Source: a bacterium (lineage in GTDB: Bacteria > Zhuqueibacterota > Zhuqueibacteria > Residuimicrobiales > Krinioviventaceae). From it: a stretch of 64,000 nucleotides of DNA. A program made the position numbers and the translations under genes. Each line of letters begins with the position of its first letter. Positions within the stretch are counted from its first letter, which is position 1. The stretch lies in assembly GCA_029561455.1 (NCBI GenBank), contig JAKQIY010000072.1, forward strand, positions 31,004-95,003. The letters are read 5' to 3'. Positions 9,165 to 19,198 of the stretch are shown piece by piece. Below the pieces are notes generated by a model, which saw nothing but the letters and a program-made list of their open reading frames with translations, did not search any database and was not told the origin of the DNA.

Positions 9165-11228
9165 CTATTTCAACTCGATAAATTCCGGTTCATAAGGCGC
9201 AATTGTAAAAGTATTGTTATACTCTTTATCATAAAGAATACTGCGTGATTTGCCCTGCATTTTTATAATTTGGGGTTCACCGCTAATATTCATGTATAGA
9301 AAATGGGTTTTGTCTATTTGTCTGGCCATTACCCCCGAAGGCACATCCGGCCCTTTTTTAATGCCCAGTTCATTAATCAGGTTGTCGAGTAAACTGCCGA
9401 GTATTTCTCCTTTGGCAGGCAAGCCAACATAAATAGCCCTGCCTTTACCAAATTTGTTGGCGGTCATTACCGGGTAATCCTTGTCCAGGCTGGTTATGCT
9501 GCCAATAATTTCAGCGCCTTGCGGCTCTATAATGTCAAACCGGGCAGCTTCCGCATTTATGGCTTTACCTCTGTAGGTTAACTCGATCTTTTTACCAGTG
9601 TAAGATTTCCGTGATATTTCATTCAGCGCTTCGGTCTCTTCATAACTTCCCAGGCGTATGCCAAACACATCGCTTAACAGGCCAGGGCGGGTGGTCGCAA
9701 ATACCTGGCCGCATTCATCAACAATAGCTGAATTTGTGGTCATGATGACCGTGCCGCCATTTTTTACATAGTCGCGGATTTTGGCGGCTGTTACTTCATC
9801 CATTACAGCCACGCCGGGGACAAACAATAGTTTATAATTTAACGGACTGCGGCTTATTTCCACTATGCGGGCGTCCATATTGCGCCAGTAAAAGAGATCC
9901 CAGCAGGCTTGTAACTGGTTATCATGTTGTTCGGGAAAGTATTTACTGGCAATCTGGCTGGAGAATGAAAAGGCCAGTCCTACTTCCGCCTGAAGCCGGT
10001 ACGGAAAGTATTTTTCAATCTTTTTAAATTCTGCGGCAATTTTTTTATATTCATCGTATTTACGGTTTGGAATGCCATCCCAGTCGATCATACCTTCCAG
10101 ATACTGTTCCTCTCCGGCCCACATGCTTTGCCAGGTCCAGCCGCATACCATCTGGTTGCCATACATTAATGAAGCATAGGCCGATTTTCTGATCGAATTT
10201 GGCACAGCCGTCATGGTGGTAAATTCATTACACCAGAAAGGATTTGTACTTTCGAATTGAATTCGGGAGATGCCAAACGCGGCATTCATCACGCCCCAAT
10301 TGGTTGTTAACGAAAGTCCCGGATAAAAACCGCAGCCTTCATGAGTCATTTTTCCTGAATAAGCTATCAGTGAGTAATCGAAATACTTTAACTGGCTGTA
10401 ATACCAGGCATTTGTATTGGTCAGGGCATTGGGCGCGTTAGTATTAACGACATCTAACACTTTGAAAAGAATCTGGTTGATTTCATCGGAAACAAAACGC
10501 CTGAAATCGAGCATTCTTTCCGGCACATCGGTCGTATGGGTTGCCACCGGAAAGCCGATTTCTTCCCATTGGTTGATCCTGCGCGACCAGCGTTGGCTGG
10601 CCCACGCTTTGTTCAAATTGTCGAGGTTCGAATATTTGTCCTTTAACCAGGCGATGAATCGTTGCCTGGCGGATTCGGAATAGGAAATCTGGCCGTCTCC
10701 GGATTCGTTGTCAATTCCAAATGCCAGTAATGCGGGATGACTGGCATACTGCCTGGTAATTGCATCGGTGAACCGCAGGGCATACTGTTGGTACATGGGA
10801 TCGCCAACATCATCCATATAACGGTGGTTGGGGTACAAAACATTGCCGTTAATATCGGTTATATCAATAGAAGGATATTTATGATGCAGCCAGATTGGCG
10901 CAGGTCGGATGGCAATATCCAAAATAACTTTAATGCCCGCTTCATTCATCATATCCATTACTTTATCGAACCAGGCAAAATCGAATTCTCCATCGGCTGG
11001 TTCGTAACTGTCCCAGGCCAAATGCCCCATGCGGACGACATTAAATCCCGCGGCTTGCATCAACAGAATATCATTTTTTATTTTTTCAGTGTTTTTGTCG
11101 TCATGCGGATGGTAATTGGCGCCGACGTAAAGGACCTGGCAATTCCCTTTTAAAACTGTAAGGAAAAGAATGCAAATCGTTATCACTAGGTAAGAGATTC
11201 TTTTGCTGTTGTTTAATATGTTAATCAT
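9165..11228 (-). CDS. GH42 beta-galactosidase
   Basis: 687 residues with a long N-terminal signal segment ending near GNC. The GH42 barrel has GANYHPHDD, NVVRMGHLAWDSYEP, the acid/base Glu175 in AFGIDNESG and the nucleophile Glu335 in FWCNEFTTM. It is followed by a trimerisation-type domain with a GGTVIMTTNSA stretch, then a C-terminal beta domain. Predicted to release beta-D-galactose (or alpha-L-arabinopyranose, a known side activity of the family) from oligosaccharides. The signal peptide is unusual for GH42, many of which are cytoplasmic, and fits the fully exported character of this locus. Confidence 0.9.
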   Translation of the reverse strand: MINILNNSKRISYLVITICILFLTVLKGNCQVLYVGANYHPHDDKNTEKIKNDILLMQAAGFNVVRMGHLAWDSYEPADGEFDFAWFDKVMDMMNEAGIKVILDIAIRPAPIWLHHKYPSIDITDINGNVLYPNHRYMDDVGDPMYQQYALRFTDAITRQYASHPALLAFGIDNESGDGQISYSESARQRFIAWLKDKYSNLDNLNKAWASQRWSRRINQWEEIGFPVATHTTDVPERMLDFRRFVSDEINQILFKVLDVVNTNAPNALTNTNAWYYSQLKYFDYSLIAYSGKMTHEGCGFYPGLSLTTNWGVMNAAFGISRIQFESTNPFWCNEFTTMTAVPNSIRKSAYASLMYGNQMVCGWTWQSMWAGEEQYLEGMIDWDGIPNRKYDEYKKIAAEFKKIEKYFPYRLQAEVGLAFSFSSQIASKYFPEQHDNQLQACWDLFYWRNMDARIVEISRSPLNYKLLFVPGVAVMDEVTAAKIRDYVKNGGTVIMTTNSAIVDECGQVFATTRPGLLSDVFGIRLGSYEETEALNEISRKSYTGKKIELTYRGKAINAEAARFDIIEPQGAEIIGSITSLDKDYPVMTANKFGKGRAIYVGLPAKGEILGSLLDNLINELGIKKGPDVPSGVMARQIDKTHFLYMNISGEPQIIKMQGKSRSILYDKEYNNTFTIAPYEPEFIELK

Positions 11229-11267
11229 TAAATATTCTCTGAATTATATTTTTAGAATTGACAATTG

Positions 11268-13676
11268 TTATTTATTCGGATCTTTCATGGTAACTTTGAT
11301 TTTCTTTCCAGTATAGTTTACAGTTTTAACTTTATTCGAAATAGTATTACCCGCTTCCTGGGCCTTCGATACAATAATAACCTGGAAGGTACGAGTCGAT
11401 AACATTCCGGGGAAAGAACCTTTACGCTCGCCCATAGTTAAAATTTGTTTTGCATCATCCCAGGTAAAAGTTATTGTTGAATAGATACCTTGCTCATAAT
11501 TATAATTATCGTTTTCATCTTCGTACAATGTGAATTCGCCATTAGCGCCGGGGTATACACGTATTGCCAGGTTGTCCCATTTTTTCTCTTCGGCATATTG
11601 CACTTCCGGCCCGATGGGGAGGATAGAACCCGCTTTAACATACAAGGGCATAATATCGATGGGCGTTTCCCTTGTTATTGTCTGTCCGCCGGGAAACTTT
11701 TCTCCATTCCAAAAGTCATACCAGTCGGCTCCTTTAGGCAGGTACAGTTCTTTGGTCTTAACCGTACTGAAATCGGCTTGCATGTCTTTAGAATACATCG
11801 GTTGAGTAACCGGACAAACCAGGATTTCTTTGCCGAACATATATTCATCGTTAATATCCAGGGTGTTTTTATCGGCGGCAAAATCCATCACCAGGGCGCG
11901 CATCATTGTCCCATTATTGGCGGTAACATCCCACGAGGTGGAATAGATGTAAGGTAATAATTTGTAGCGCAGGGTGATGAATTTGGCAATCGAATCATAA
12001 ATCTTGTCGCCTTTATTGCCGAACTGGTATATTTCCCGCGGGGCATCGGCGCCGTGCGAGCGCATCATTGGGCAAAAAGCGCCAAACTGAACCCATCGCG
12101 CATAGAGCTCCCGATAATCGGCGTCAGCCAGTTTATTCTTGAAATTCCATAAAAAGAAACCGCCTATATCGCTGTTCCAATGCGGTATACCGCACAATGA
12201 AAAATTCAAACCTGCCGAGATCTGGTTTTTAAGGGCATCCCACGATGATACCGTATCGCCTGTCCAGGTGTTGGCGCCGTAGCGTTGCTGACCGGCAAAC
12301 GCCGAGCGGGTGAGGATAAACACCCGTTTGTCTGAAGTGACGGCGCGTTGGTGTTGGTATAAGCCGCCCACAGTCATTAGTGGAAAGGCATTACGCACTC
12401 GTCGGAATGATCCAAGATACGTTTTATTGTCGAAATCGGCGGGCTTGAATTCCAAATGATCCGGTTCGGATGAATCCATCCACCAGCCGTCTATGCCAAG
12501 TGAAAAGAGACCTTTATTCAGGTATTTCCAGTAAATGTCACGCGCTTGTGGATTGTAAGCATCATAAACCCGAACCCCTGAAGGATAATCCATTCTTGGC
12601 GGCCATTTTTCGGAACCGGATTGCGGCCAGGTTTGGAAATCCATCAAGGCGCCAATTTTTTCCAATTCTTTGTATTGTTTTGTTTGGGGGCCAAACGAAT
12701 TCCAGATGGAAATGATAATGTGCGCATTCAGGTTGTGGATATCGTCTATCATCTCTTGCGGATTATCAAATTCGGGATTGAGGAATTCCATGGCATTCCA
12801 CAGGTAATTGTTGCCCCAATATTGCCAGTCCTGAATAATACCATCGAGCGGCACACCCAGTTCGCGGTATTTTTTAACCACTCCTACGGTTTCATTCTGG
12901 CTTTTGTACCGTTCTTTGCTTTGCCAGAAACCATAGGTCCATAATGGGAACATCGGCGCCTGCCCGGTGAGGTCGCGCATGAGAGCGATAACGCCATCGG
13001 CATTACCACCATTCATAAAATAATAGTCGATACAGTCGCCAACATCCGATTTAAACGATGTGCCCGCCGGGCTGTCTTCAAAAAGGGTTGGTGAATAATT
13101 ATCCCAGAACAGTCCGTAACCTTTTACTGAAACAAAAAATGGGATATAATCATCCGTATTGCCCTGTACCATATTGAGTTTCAGGTTACGCTGCACCATT
13201 TTACCCTGCTGTTGCTGACCCAGGCCATAAATAGCTTCATCCTGATCTAAAATAAAGGATTGATAAACACTCCAGGTCTTTACCCCGGCGTCGTCGAACT
13301 CGGTAAAAGCTGCGCCGGCTTCTTTCTCATTTAGTAAAGCCTTTTTCTCCGGCGTTGAAAATGAAATTTTTCCATTTTTCATGTTCAGGCTTACCACGAC
13401 CTTTTTACTTTTCAGGTACAGTTCATCTCCCGCCTGCTTGATATTAAAATCCGTTTTTTGCGGGGTTTTAATTACAGACAAGCTTTGTTTATCCACAGTT
13501 GTACCCGCAGGGGATTTCAATATTCTCACTATGGATGGTGAGTAGAACTGAATTTCAACATCGCAAGAGTTTATTGATGTTTTGATTCCAGTTTCAACCT
13601 TTTTATACGATTGCGCATTTGCTGTAACAACCATCAAGCCCAATAGTAACGAGATGGCAAGTATACTTTTTTTCAT
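11268..13676 (-). CDS. GH31 alpha-xylosidase/alpha-glucosidase-like enzyme
   Basis: 802 residues from MKKSILAISLLLGL at 13676; the in-frame extension to 13736 lacks signal-peptide character and runs up to the upstream gene. The GH31 barrel is complete: LPLWTYGFWQSKERY, DGIIQDWQYWG, the nucleophile Asp401 in GWWMDSSEPD and the acid/base Asp474 in TWTGDTVSSWD, followed by the usual proximal and distal beta domains. The WQSKERY/DWQYWG pattern is common in alpha-xylosidases, which remove alpha-xylose from xyloglucan or from complex cereal arabinoxylan. alpha-Glucosidase activity remains possible. Exported by signal peptide. Directly follows GH115. Confidence 0.9.
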   Translation of the reverse strand: MKKSILAISLLLGLMVVTANAQSYKKVETGIKTSINSCDVEIQFYSPSIVRILKSPAGTTVDKQSLSVIKTPQKTDFNIKQAGDELYLKSKKVVVSLNMKNGKISFSTPEKKALLNEKEAGAAFTEFDDAGVKTWSVYQSFILDQDEAIYGLGQQQQGKMVQRNLKLNMVQGNTDDYIPFFVSVKGYGLFWDNYSPTLFEDSPAGTSFKSDVGDCIDYYFMNGGNADGVIALMRDLTGQAPMFPLWTYGFWQSKERYKSQNETVGVVKKYRELGVPLDGIIQDWQYWGNNYLWNAMEFLNPEFDNPQEMIDDIHNLNAHIIISIWNSFGPQTKQYKELEKIGALMDFQTWPQSGSEKWPPRMDYPSGVRVYDAYNPQARDIYWKYLNKGLFSLGIDGWWMDSSEPDHLEFKPADFDNKTYLGSFRRVRNAFPLMTVGGLYQHQRAVTSDKRVFILTRSAFAGQQRYGANTWTGDTVSSWDALKNQISAGLNFSLCGIPHWNSDIGGFFLWNFKNKLADADYRELYARWVQFGAFCPMMRSHGADAPREIYQFGNKGDKIYDSIAKFITLRYKLLPYIYSTSWDVTANNGTMMRALVMDFAADKNTLDINDEYMFGKEILVCPVTQPMYSKDMQADFSTVKTKELYLPKGADWYDFWNGEKFPGGQTITRETPIDIMPLYVKAGSILPIGPEVQYAEEKKWDNLAIRVYPGANGEFTLYEDENDNYNYEQGIYSTITFTWDDAKQILTMGERKGSFPGMLSTRTFQVIIVSKAQEAGNTISNKVKTVNYTGKKIKVTMKDPNK

Positions 13677-13741
13677 TTTGTCATTCCAATTTTGTAATAT
13701 TGCAGTTATTATCTGTACTAGTTTTAAAATGCTCACTTTAT

Positions 13742-16345
13742 TTATTCTCTCACATACGGACTTTCATCCATTTTTAGAAAAGTCGGTTCATAACCGCCGT
13801 TATCAAGAATCGCTTTATGGAAAACAATTCCCGGATCTAACGGTTTGATCGTTAATACATGAATATTATCTGCTGTAGCGGTTACGGGAAGCGATACTTC
13901 CGTCTCGATGATCCGCGCTGCGGCGGTTGGATACATGATCGTGTAATTGTTTTGCCAGGTCAATTTGTCATTAATCGGCCAAACCTTTTCAGCGCCGCCG
14001 TCGAGCGCAGCGGCTACAGAATGGCCGCCCTTTTTGAACGGCAGAACGCTGTCAAAAATTATGCGCAGCCTGATACTGTCCGGCGCCGATTGCAGCTTAA
14101 CTTTGTAAACCACGGATGCCCCGTCGGTACTTTGTGTATAGGGCATTAATGCCAGGCCGGAGAGGGTTCTGCCCAGATCGGGTATAACAGTCCATTTCGT
14201 TTGTTCATTAGCTTGAACCGTAAAATAGTGTTCGGCTTCTATCACCACAACGCCGTTCTTTTCACTGAATATATAGCCGCCTTGTCTGGTTTCTTCCGGG
14301 GTAATGCGTGTAACTTTGGGCATGATATTGCCATGAATTGGCTCGGTCCAGGTAAAATACCCGATATGGGTTTGATCCATGATATGGTTCCATTTGCCGT
14401 TGGCAACATTCAGGTTATAATCTTTTGAAAGTTCCGCATCGCGTTTAAAACAATATTCCGCCCGGTCGGCCCAGTAATTGGCTTGCAAATCCTTTTCCGC
14501 GGCATATTTCCCGTTCATGGCTACGGCATAGTGCATATCGTACAGGTTGGCCATAGCCCGCACCGGATGCAGGATCAATTCCATATAAGCATCCTTGTAC
14601 GCATCCGCTACTTCCATATACTGCCGGAGCGCCCTGGCTTCCAGCGCCATGTAGGCGTCTTTGACCTGCAGGAACTCGCCGCTTGCCAGGTTGTAGGTTT
14701 TGTGGTCCATCATTTCGGCCGTAACGCGACTGTTATATTTACAGTACAAACTCAATATCTCTGCCGCCTCACCAGCCGACGCGACGCCAAACTGTTCTGC
14801 GCAGAAATTACGGGCATAATCATCCAGGTTGTTTTCGTTGAACGAGGTGGGATTCCATGCCATAGTCAGGAAAAAATCCAGCGGGTATTCATTGGGCTTT
14901 AAATCGCCTACATTTACGACCCAGATTTTGTCGACGCCATAACTATAGGCAAGCTGAAGCTGCTCCCACATATGCGGTATCTGGTTCATGTTCAGCCATT
15001 GGTAAGAACGCGGCGCGCCATGATAATCGACATGGTAATAGATGCCATAGCCACCCGGATGCTTTTTAGCGTCAAGCTCCGGAAGACGGCGAATATCACC
15101 CCAATCATCGTCGCATAATAGAATGATCATGTCATCGGGTACTTGCATGCCCTGGTCGTAATAATCTAAAACTTCCTTGTACAGCGCCCACACCTGGGGT
15201 GTTTTTGCCGCGGGTTTACCAGTCACTTGTTCAATAATTTCGCGCTGATCTTTTATGACCCGTTCCATTAACCTGAAATTGGCTTCCGCACTACCCAGGT
15301 CTTTCATCGGCAGGTCGCCGTCGCCGCGCATGGCCATGGTAACAAGGTGTTCATAATTTTTAACACTCTCCAGGCCATCTTGCCAGAATTTTTTTAGTCC
15401 CGCTTCATTGGTTTGGTAGTTCCATTGACCATTGCCATACTCTTTACGGTGGGTAGTCCATTCCTGCTGGGCGCGCATCATCGGTTCGTGATGTGATGTG
15501 CCCATAACGATACCGTATTCATCGGCAAGGCGGGGATTCTCGGGATCGTCTTCATTAAATGCTTTGCCCCACATGGCCGGCCATAAATAGTTGCCCCTAA
15601 GCCGGAGGATCAACTCAAACATGTGGGTGTACATTTTACTGTTCACGCCGCCGAATTTTTCCAGGGTCCAGCCGGAAAAGCACGGCGCTTCATCATTAAT
15701 GAAAATACCACGGTAGCGAACCCTGGGTTCGCCGGAGGCATAGCGCCCCGGCAGCACATAGGCGGCAGGGCGCTGCCTGGCCGGAACATCCGCCCACCAG
15801 TACCAGGGTGATACTCCTAATTGTCTCGATAGCTCATAAATGCCATATATTGTACCCCGCTTGTCACTGCCGGCAATAACCAGGTATTGCTTTGCAGCAT
15901 ATTTGGAATCCTGAATGGTAGTGATAACAAAACTTTCCCATTTCCCTTTCAGGTCTTTTATATCCAGCTTTTTCGAGGATGCCAGTTTGTCGATCAGGGC
16001 GCTGTGTCCCAGGGTACCGATGACGATTTCATATTCCACCGCCGGTGCGGAGGTAAGCAATTCGGGTTTGACGCCGGTAACGCTTTGTATATCCGTTTGC
16101 AGATCGCCAATGGCGCGAATAACTCCTTTGTAATCGTTTGTATCATAACGGAGCGCCGCCGCTTTATGCTCGCCGGAAACGACCGGGAAAGCATTGCCCG
16201 GCTCTGCTTGTTCCGTAATGATAGTTTCCGTCAGCCCGGTTATTTGCTGCGCGACTACAGGCATTTGCAGGAGTAAAATCAGCATAATTATTTTGAGCAG
16301 ATTTTTGCTCAAGATGATTAATGAATAATTGCTTTTTGTTTTCAT
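13742..16345 (-). CDS. GH115 xylan alpha-1,2-glucuronidase
   Basis: About 867 residues from the ATG at 16345, which has GGAGAG upstream; the longer in-frame ORF to 16474 adds a non-signal-like leader. After a signal peptide ending VVAQ comes an N-terminal alpha/beta domain, then the barrel with GIFINDEAPCFSGWTLEKFGG, RLRGNYLWPAMWG, YGIVMGTSHHEPMMR and LCDDDWGDIRRLP. The C-terminal beta domain begins near VVVIEAEHYF. All are characteristic of GH115, which removes 4-O-methyl-glucuronic acid from internal and terminal xylose of glucuronoxylan. This is one of the strongest indicators that the substrate is glucuronoarabinoxylan. Confidence 0.93.
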   Translation of the reverse strand: MKTKSNYSLIILSKNLLKIIMLILLLQMPVVAQQITGLTETIITEQAEPGNAFPVVSGEHKAAALRYDTNDYKGVIRAIGDLQTDIQSVTGVKPELLTSAPAVEYEIVIGTLGHSALIDKLASSKKLDIKDLKGKWESFVITTIQDSKYAAKQYLVIAGSDKRGTIYGIYELSRQLGVSPWYWWADVPARQRPAAYVLPGRYASGEPRVRYRGIFINDEAPCFSGWTLEKFGGVNSKMYTHMFELILRLRGNYLWPAMWGKAFNEDDPENPRLADEYGIVMGTSHHEPMMRAQQEWTTHRKEYGNGQWNYQTNEAGLKKFWQDGLESVKNYEHLVTMAMRGDGDLPMKDLGSAEANFRLMERVIKDQREIIEQVTGKPAAKTPQVWALYKEVLDYYDQGMQVPDDMIILLCDDDWGDIRRLPELDAKKHPGGYGIYYHVDYHGAPRSYQWLNMNQIPHMWEQLQLAYSYGVDKIWVVNVGDLKPNEYPLDFFLTMAWNPTSFNENNLDDYARNFCAEQFGVASAGEAAEILSLYCKYNSRVTAEMMDHKTYNLASGEFLQVKDAYMALEARALRQYMEVADAYKDAYMELILHPVRAMANLYDMHYAVAMNGKYAAEKDLQANYWADRAEYCFKRDAELSKDYNLNVANGKWNHIMDQTHIGYFTWTEPIHGNIMPKVTRITPEETRQGGYIFSEKNGVVVIEAEHYFTVQANEQTKWTVIPDLGRTLSGLALMPYTQSTDGASVVYKVKLQSAPDSIRLRIIFDSVLPFKKGGHSVAAALDGGAEKVWPINDKLTWQNNYTIMYPTAAARIIETEVSLPVTATADNIHVLTIKPLDPGIVFHKAILDNGGYEPTFLKMDESPYVRE

Positions 16346-16478
16346 ACCCAAACTCTCCATTCTTGAATAGTTCCTCAATCGACTATTTAGCAGCAATATC
16401 GAATGATTCCGGAGTTCTGTATCTTTTACCCGGTACTCGTTTCCAGGTAAAATTAAGGTATTTTTATCAACCATGCAA

Positions 16479-17567
16479 TTATTCTTTCAGATATCCCATT
16501 TCCCGGTAATACCTGGCAGCGCCGGGGTGCAGGGGAACGCCAAAATTACTCCACACAGTTTTGTTATCATAAGTATAGACTCTGATAAACCATTTAAGCG
16601 CGCCGTGATGTTCATCGATAGCTTTAGCAAGATCATAACCCGCCTGTTCGGGGGTATCGTCGCGCACAAACACCGCCTCTCCCGATCTGCCCAGGGTTTT
16701 TATACGGCGATTAACGCCCCTGAGCAAACTATTATGTGCTATGACAATTTCAGCATCTACATTCTGTTGGGCAACCAGTTTCAGCAAATCATCAGGCAGT
16801 TCCAGAAAATAGAGATCAAATTTCTGGCTTATAGTTGTCCAGTATGCCGATTCGGGATTCATTGCCGGGCTGGCCAGGAACCCGGCGATAATATCGAATT
16901 CGCCCTTTACTGCTTCTTCAACCGAAACGCCGAGTTTACCGCCCCATAATTTAATATCATCGGCGGTCACGCCGTAATATTTCAGAATGGTTATCATGTT
17001 ACCATCGGCGCCCATAATTCTTACCGGCAAGTGTTTTTGTTTTATAACCGCCATGTCGGTAATTCCCGTTTCTTTTTTAACGGCTATTAAATAATAGAAA
17101 GGATCTTCAATTTTAGCGATGAGGCGCAAATTGCGGTAAGGCCCTTTACCGGCCAGCGACCCATTATAAGCTGAACTCAACATGGCGCTGGAGGTGACGC
17201 CGAAATCAACCCGCGCATCGATCCGTACATTCACGCCGTCGGCAAGGTTGACCTCATCGAGCGGTGGGGGATAATCATGTTCGGAGACCAGCCGCGGCCC
17301 ATACCAACGGTTGCAGTTACGGCACAGAATAACGGAATAACCGAAAGGCTGCATTGCTGCTTTGACGAAATCGCCCAGTTCTCCCCACGGGCAGCCGCAT
17401 TCACATGCTGCCGCCATTACCGGTCTTTTCACATCCCAACCGGTTACGCCGACATCGATGGTTTCCTGGGCCGGAACCAGGGTTACCGGCCCAATCAACA
17501 TGAAAAATATGAGTACCCAAAATGTGTATTTTTGAGTTCGTTTCATTACTAAGGTTTTCATGGTCAT
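16479..17567 (-). CDS. TAXI/TRAP-type periplasmic solute-binding protein, cysteine-rich
   Basis: 362 residues. The start at 17567 overlaps the stop of the upstream esterase by four bases (ATGA), suggesting translational coupling; in-frame ATGs at 17561 and 17546 are alternatives. A signal peptide ends near VPAQ. The body resembles TAXI-family TRAP receptors: GVTSSAMLSSAYNG, LRLIAKIEDPFYYLIAVKK, MITILKYYGVTADDIKLWGG and a C-terminal PLHPGAARYYREMGYL. The N-terminal lobe carries ACECGCPWGE and ILCRNCNRWYG, five cysteines where TAXI proteins usually have a glycine-rich ligand loop. No DctQ/DctM-type permease gene is in the window. The ligand is unknown; a sugar acid released by the neighbouring glucuronidase is one guess, sensing another. 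Confidence 0.7.
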   Translation of the reverse strand: MTMKTLVMKRTQKYTFWVLIFFMLIGPVTLVPAQETIDVGVTGWDVKRPVMAAACECGCPWGELGDFVKAAMQPFGYSVILCRNCNRWYGPRLVSEHDYPPPLDEVNLADGVNVRIDARVDFGVTSSAMLSSAYNGSLAGKGPYRNLRLIAKIEDPFYYLIAVKKETGITDMAVIKQKHLPVRIMGADGNMITILKYYGVTADDIKLWGGKLGVSVEEAVKGEFDIIAGFLASPAMNPESAYWTTISQKFDLYFLELPDDLLKLVAQQNVDAEIVIAHNSLLRGVNRRIKTLGRSGEAVFVRDDTPEQAGYDLAKAIDEHHGALKWFIRVYTYDNKTVWSNFGVPLHPGAARYYREMGYLKE

Positions 17568-19129
17568 TTTGCCCAGGCATCGCCTTCAGGAGTACGCCGC
17601 CATTGGAAATAGGTATCCAATACCTTGAGAGATGCTTCACTCGGCACCGGCCCGGTATGCGGTGTTTGCGCAAAAACCATCACCACAGGATTGGCGTCGC
17701 TAAAAGCCGGCCATTCGGGAAGTCCCTGGCCGTTGGGGTCGCCGTATTTGGCAAAGTTGGTCCAATAAGTGGCCATTGCTTCAGAAATTACGGAATCAGA
17801 CTTGGCGATTGCCGGATTTGATGCATCGAGATGCTGGAATACATAAGCCACATCTTGTCCATGCGGCGAACCGAATCCTGCGCGTGGCGAGTCTTCCGGA
17901 TAGTCCGGATGTTGGTCAAAATAATAATAGAATGCTTGAGATTTTCCTTTTTGGGATTGCAATCTGGCCCAACTCCAGGTCTGCCAGCCGAAAGCGGCAT
18001 CGCGGGCCAGGTCGCGCGCGGTTTTGGGAACCGTGGTTTCTCCGGCGGGATAGGCTTTAACAAGTTCATCGGCGAACTTGCCATAACGCGCTTTGACGCC
18101 GGCGATATATTCAGCCGGGGTTTTTTCCCGCGAAAAGCTCGCTCCTTCATCGGAATTGTAACCCACCAGAATCGGCGTATCATTGAATTGTCCCGCTTCG
18201 TAGAGTTTGTATTGATCGTCAGGAATGACCAATCCATCAACTATCGGCCAAGCCATGCCTTTACCGAAACCGCCTTTGGGTAAACTATCGGTGGGGAGAT
18301 TACGCAATTCGGCAATTGTTGTTACACCGGCGCTGGCGGCATACGCCAGGCCGTCGCGTTCCGCATCGGCCAGGCGTTTCATGTTCTCGCCGGGGAAGGT
18401 GGTGGGACGGGAAGGGCCAAACGAACCGCCGCTTTGCGAAATAGCGCCGTGAAATAATCCTTTTGCCAGGGGGGAGGCGCACAACATGCTTACGGCTATC
18501 CCGCCGGCCGATTCACCAAATATCGTCACCTTGTTGGGGTCGCCGCCGAATCCAGCAATGTTCTTTTGTATCCATTGCAGACCGGCGATCATATCGAGCA
18601 GACCATAATTACCGGAAACATGATCCGGATTCTCGGCACTCAGCTCCGGGTGCGCTAAAAAGCCAAGATGGCCAACACGGTAAGCGATGCTGACCAACAC
18701 CACGCCTTTTTTTGCCAGGTTCTCGCCGCTATAAGTCGGTTCAGAGGTGGAACCGCCGTTAAAGCCGCCGCCATAAATCCAGACTAGCACGGGAATGCGT
18801 TCTTTGGCGGATTTGGCCGGCGTCCAGACATTCAAATACAGGCAATCTTCGCTGGTTCCCGCGGGAGCATTCCAACCCTGAATCGGACCGGGAGCGAACT
18901 TGACCGCCTGAAGCACGGTATCCCACTGGGCAGCCGGTTGTGGAGCGCGCCAACGCAAATCGCCTACCGGCGGCGCGGCGAACGGAATACCGCGATAGAC
19001 CGACAAACCGTCTTCAAACGTTCCCTGTACCTTACCCTGTTCTACTTTAACGATTGAAAGCTGTTGTGGCGTATTACAGCCGATTGTAAATAATAACAAA
19101 AGTGTTAAAAAAATGACTAGTCGCTTCAT
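17564..19129 (-). CDS. type-B carboxylesterase (CE10-like), predicted lipoprotein
   Basis: 521 residues from the ATG at 19129 (AAAGGA upstream), a better start than 19159. MKRLVIFLTLLLLFTIGC is a lipoprotein signal with Cys18. The alpha/beta-hydrolase has the type-B marks SEDCLYLNVWTP and IYGGGFNGGS (oxyanion hole), with the catalytic Ser207 in FGESAGG, Glu328 in NSDEGASF and His423 in GSPHGQD. It would hydrolyse small esters, plausibly acetyl or aryl groups freed from or attached to xylan, at the membrane. The stop overlaps the start of the binding-protein gene, so the two are probably co-translated. Confidence 0.9.
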   Translation of the reverse strand: MKRLVIFLTLLLLFTIGCNTPQQLSIVKVEQGKVQGTFEDGLSVYRGIPFAAPPVGDLRWRAPQPAAQWDTVLQAVKFAPGPIQGWNAPAGTSEDCLYLNVWTPAKSAKERIPVLVWIYGGGFNGGSTSEPTYSGENLAKKGVVLVSIAYRVGHLGFLAHPELSAENPDHVSGNYGLLDMIAGLQWIQKNIAGFGGDPNKVTIFGESAGGIAVSMLCASPLAKGLFHGAISQSGGSFGPSRPTTFPGENMKRLADAERDGLAYAASAGVTTIAELRNLPTDSLPKGGFGKGMAWPIVDGLVIPDDQYKLYEAGQFNDTPILVGYNSDEGASFSREKTPAEYIAGVKARYGKFADELVKAYPAGETTVPKTARDLARDAAFGWQTWSWARLQSQKGKSQAFYYYFDQHPDYPEDSPRAGFGSPHGQDVAYVFQHLDASNPAIAKSDSVISEAMATYWTNFAKYGDPNGQGLPEWPAFSDANPVVMVFAQTPHTGPVPSEASLKVLDTYFQWRRTPEGDAWAK

Positions 19130-19198
19130 GGGAATGAGTCCTTTCAGAAATTTATTCATTTTTTAATTTGCCATTTACCCAATGAACTATCCTTTATA

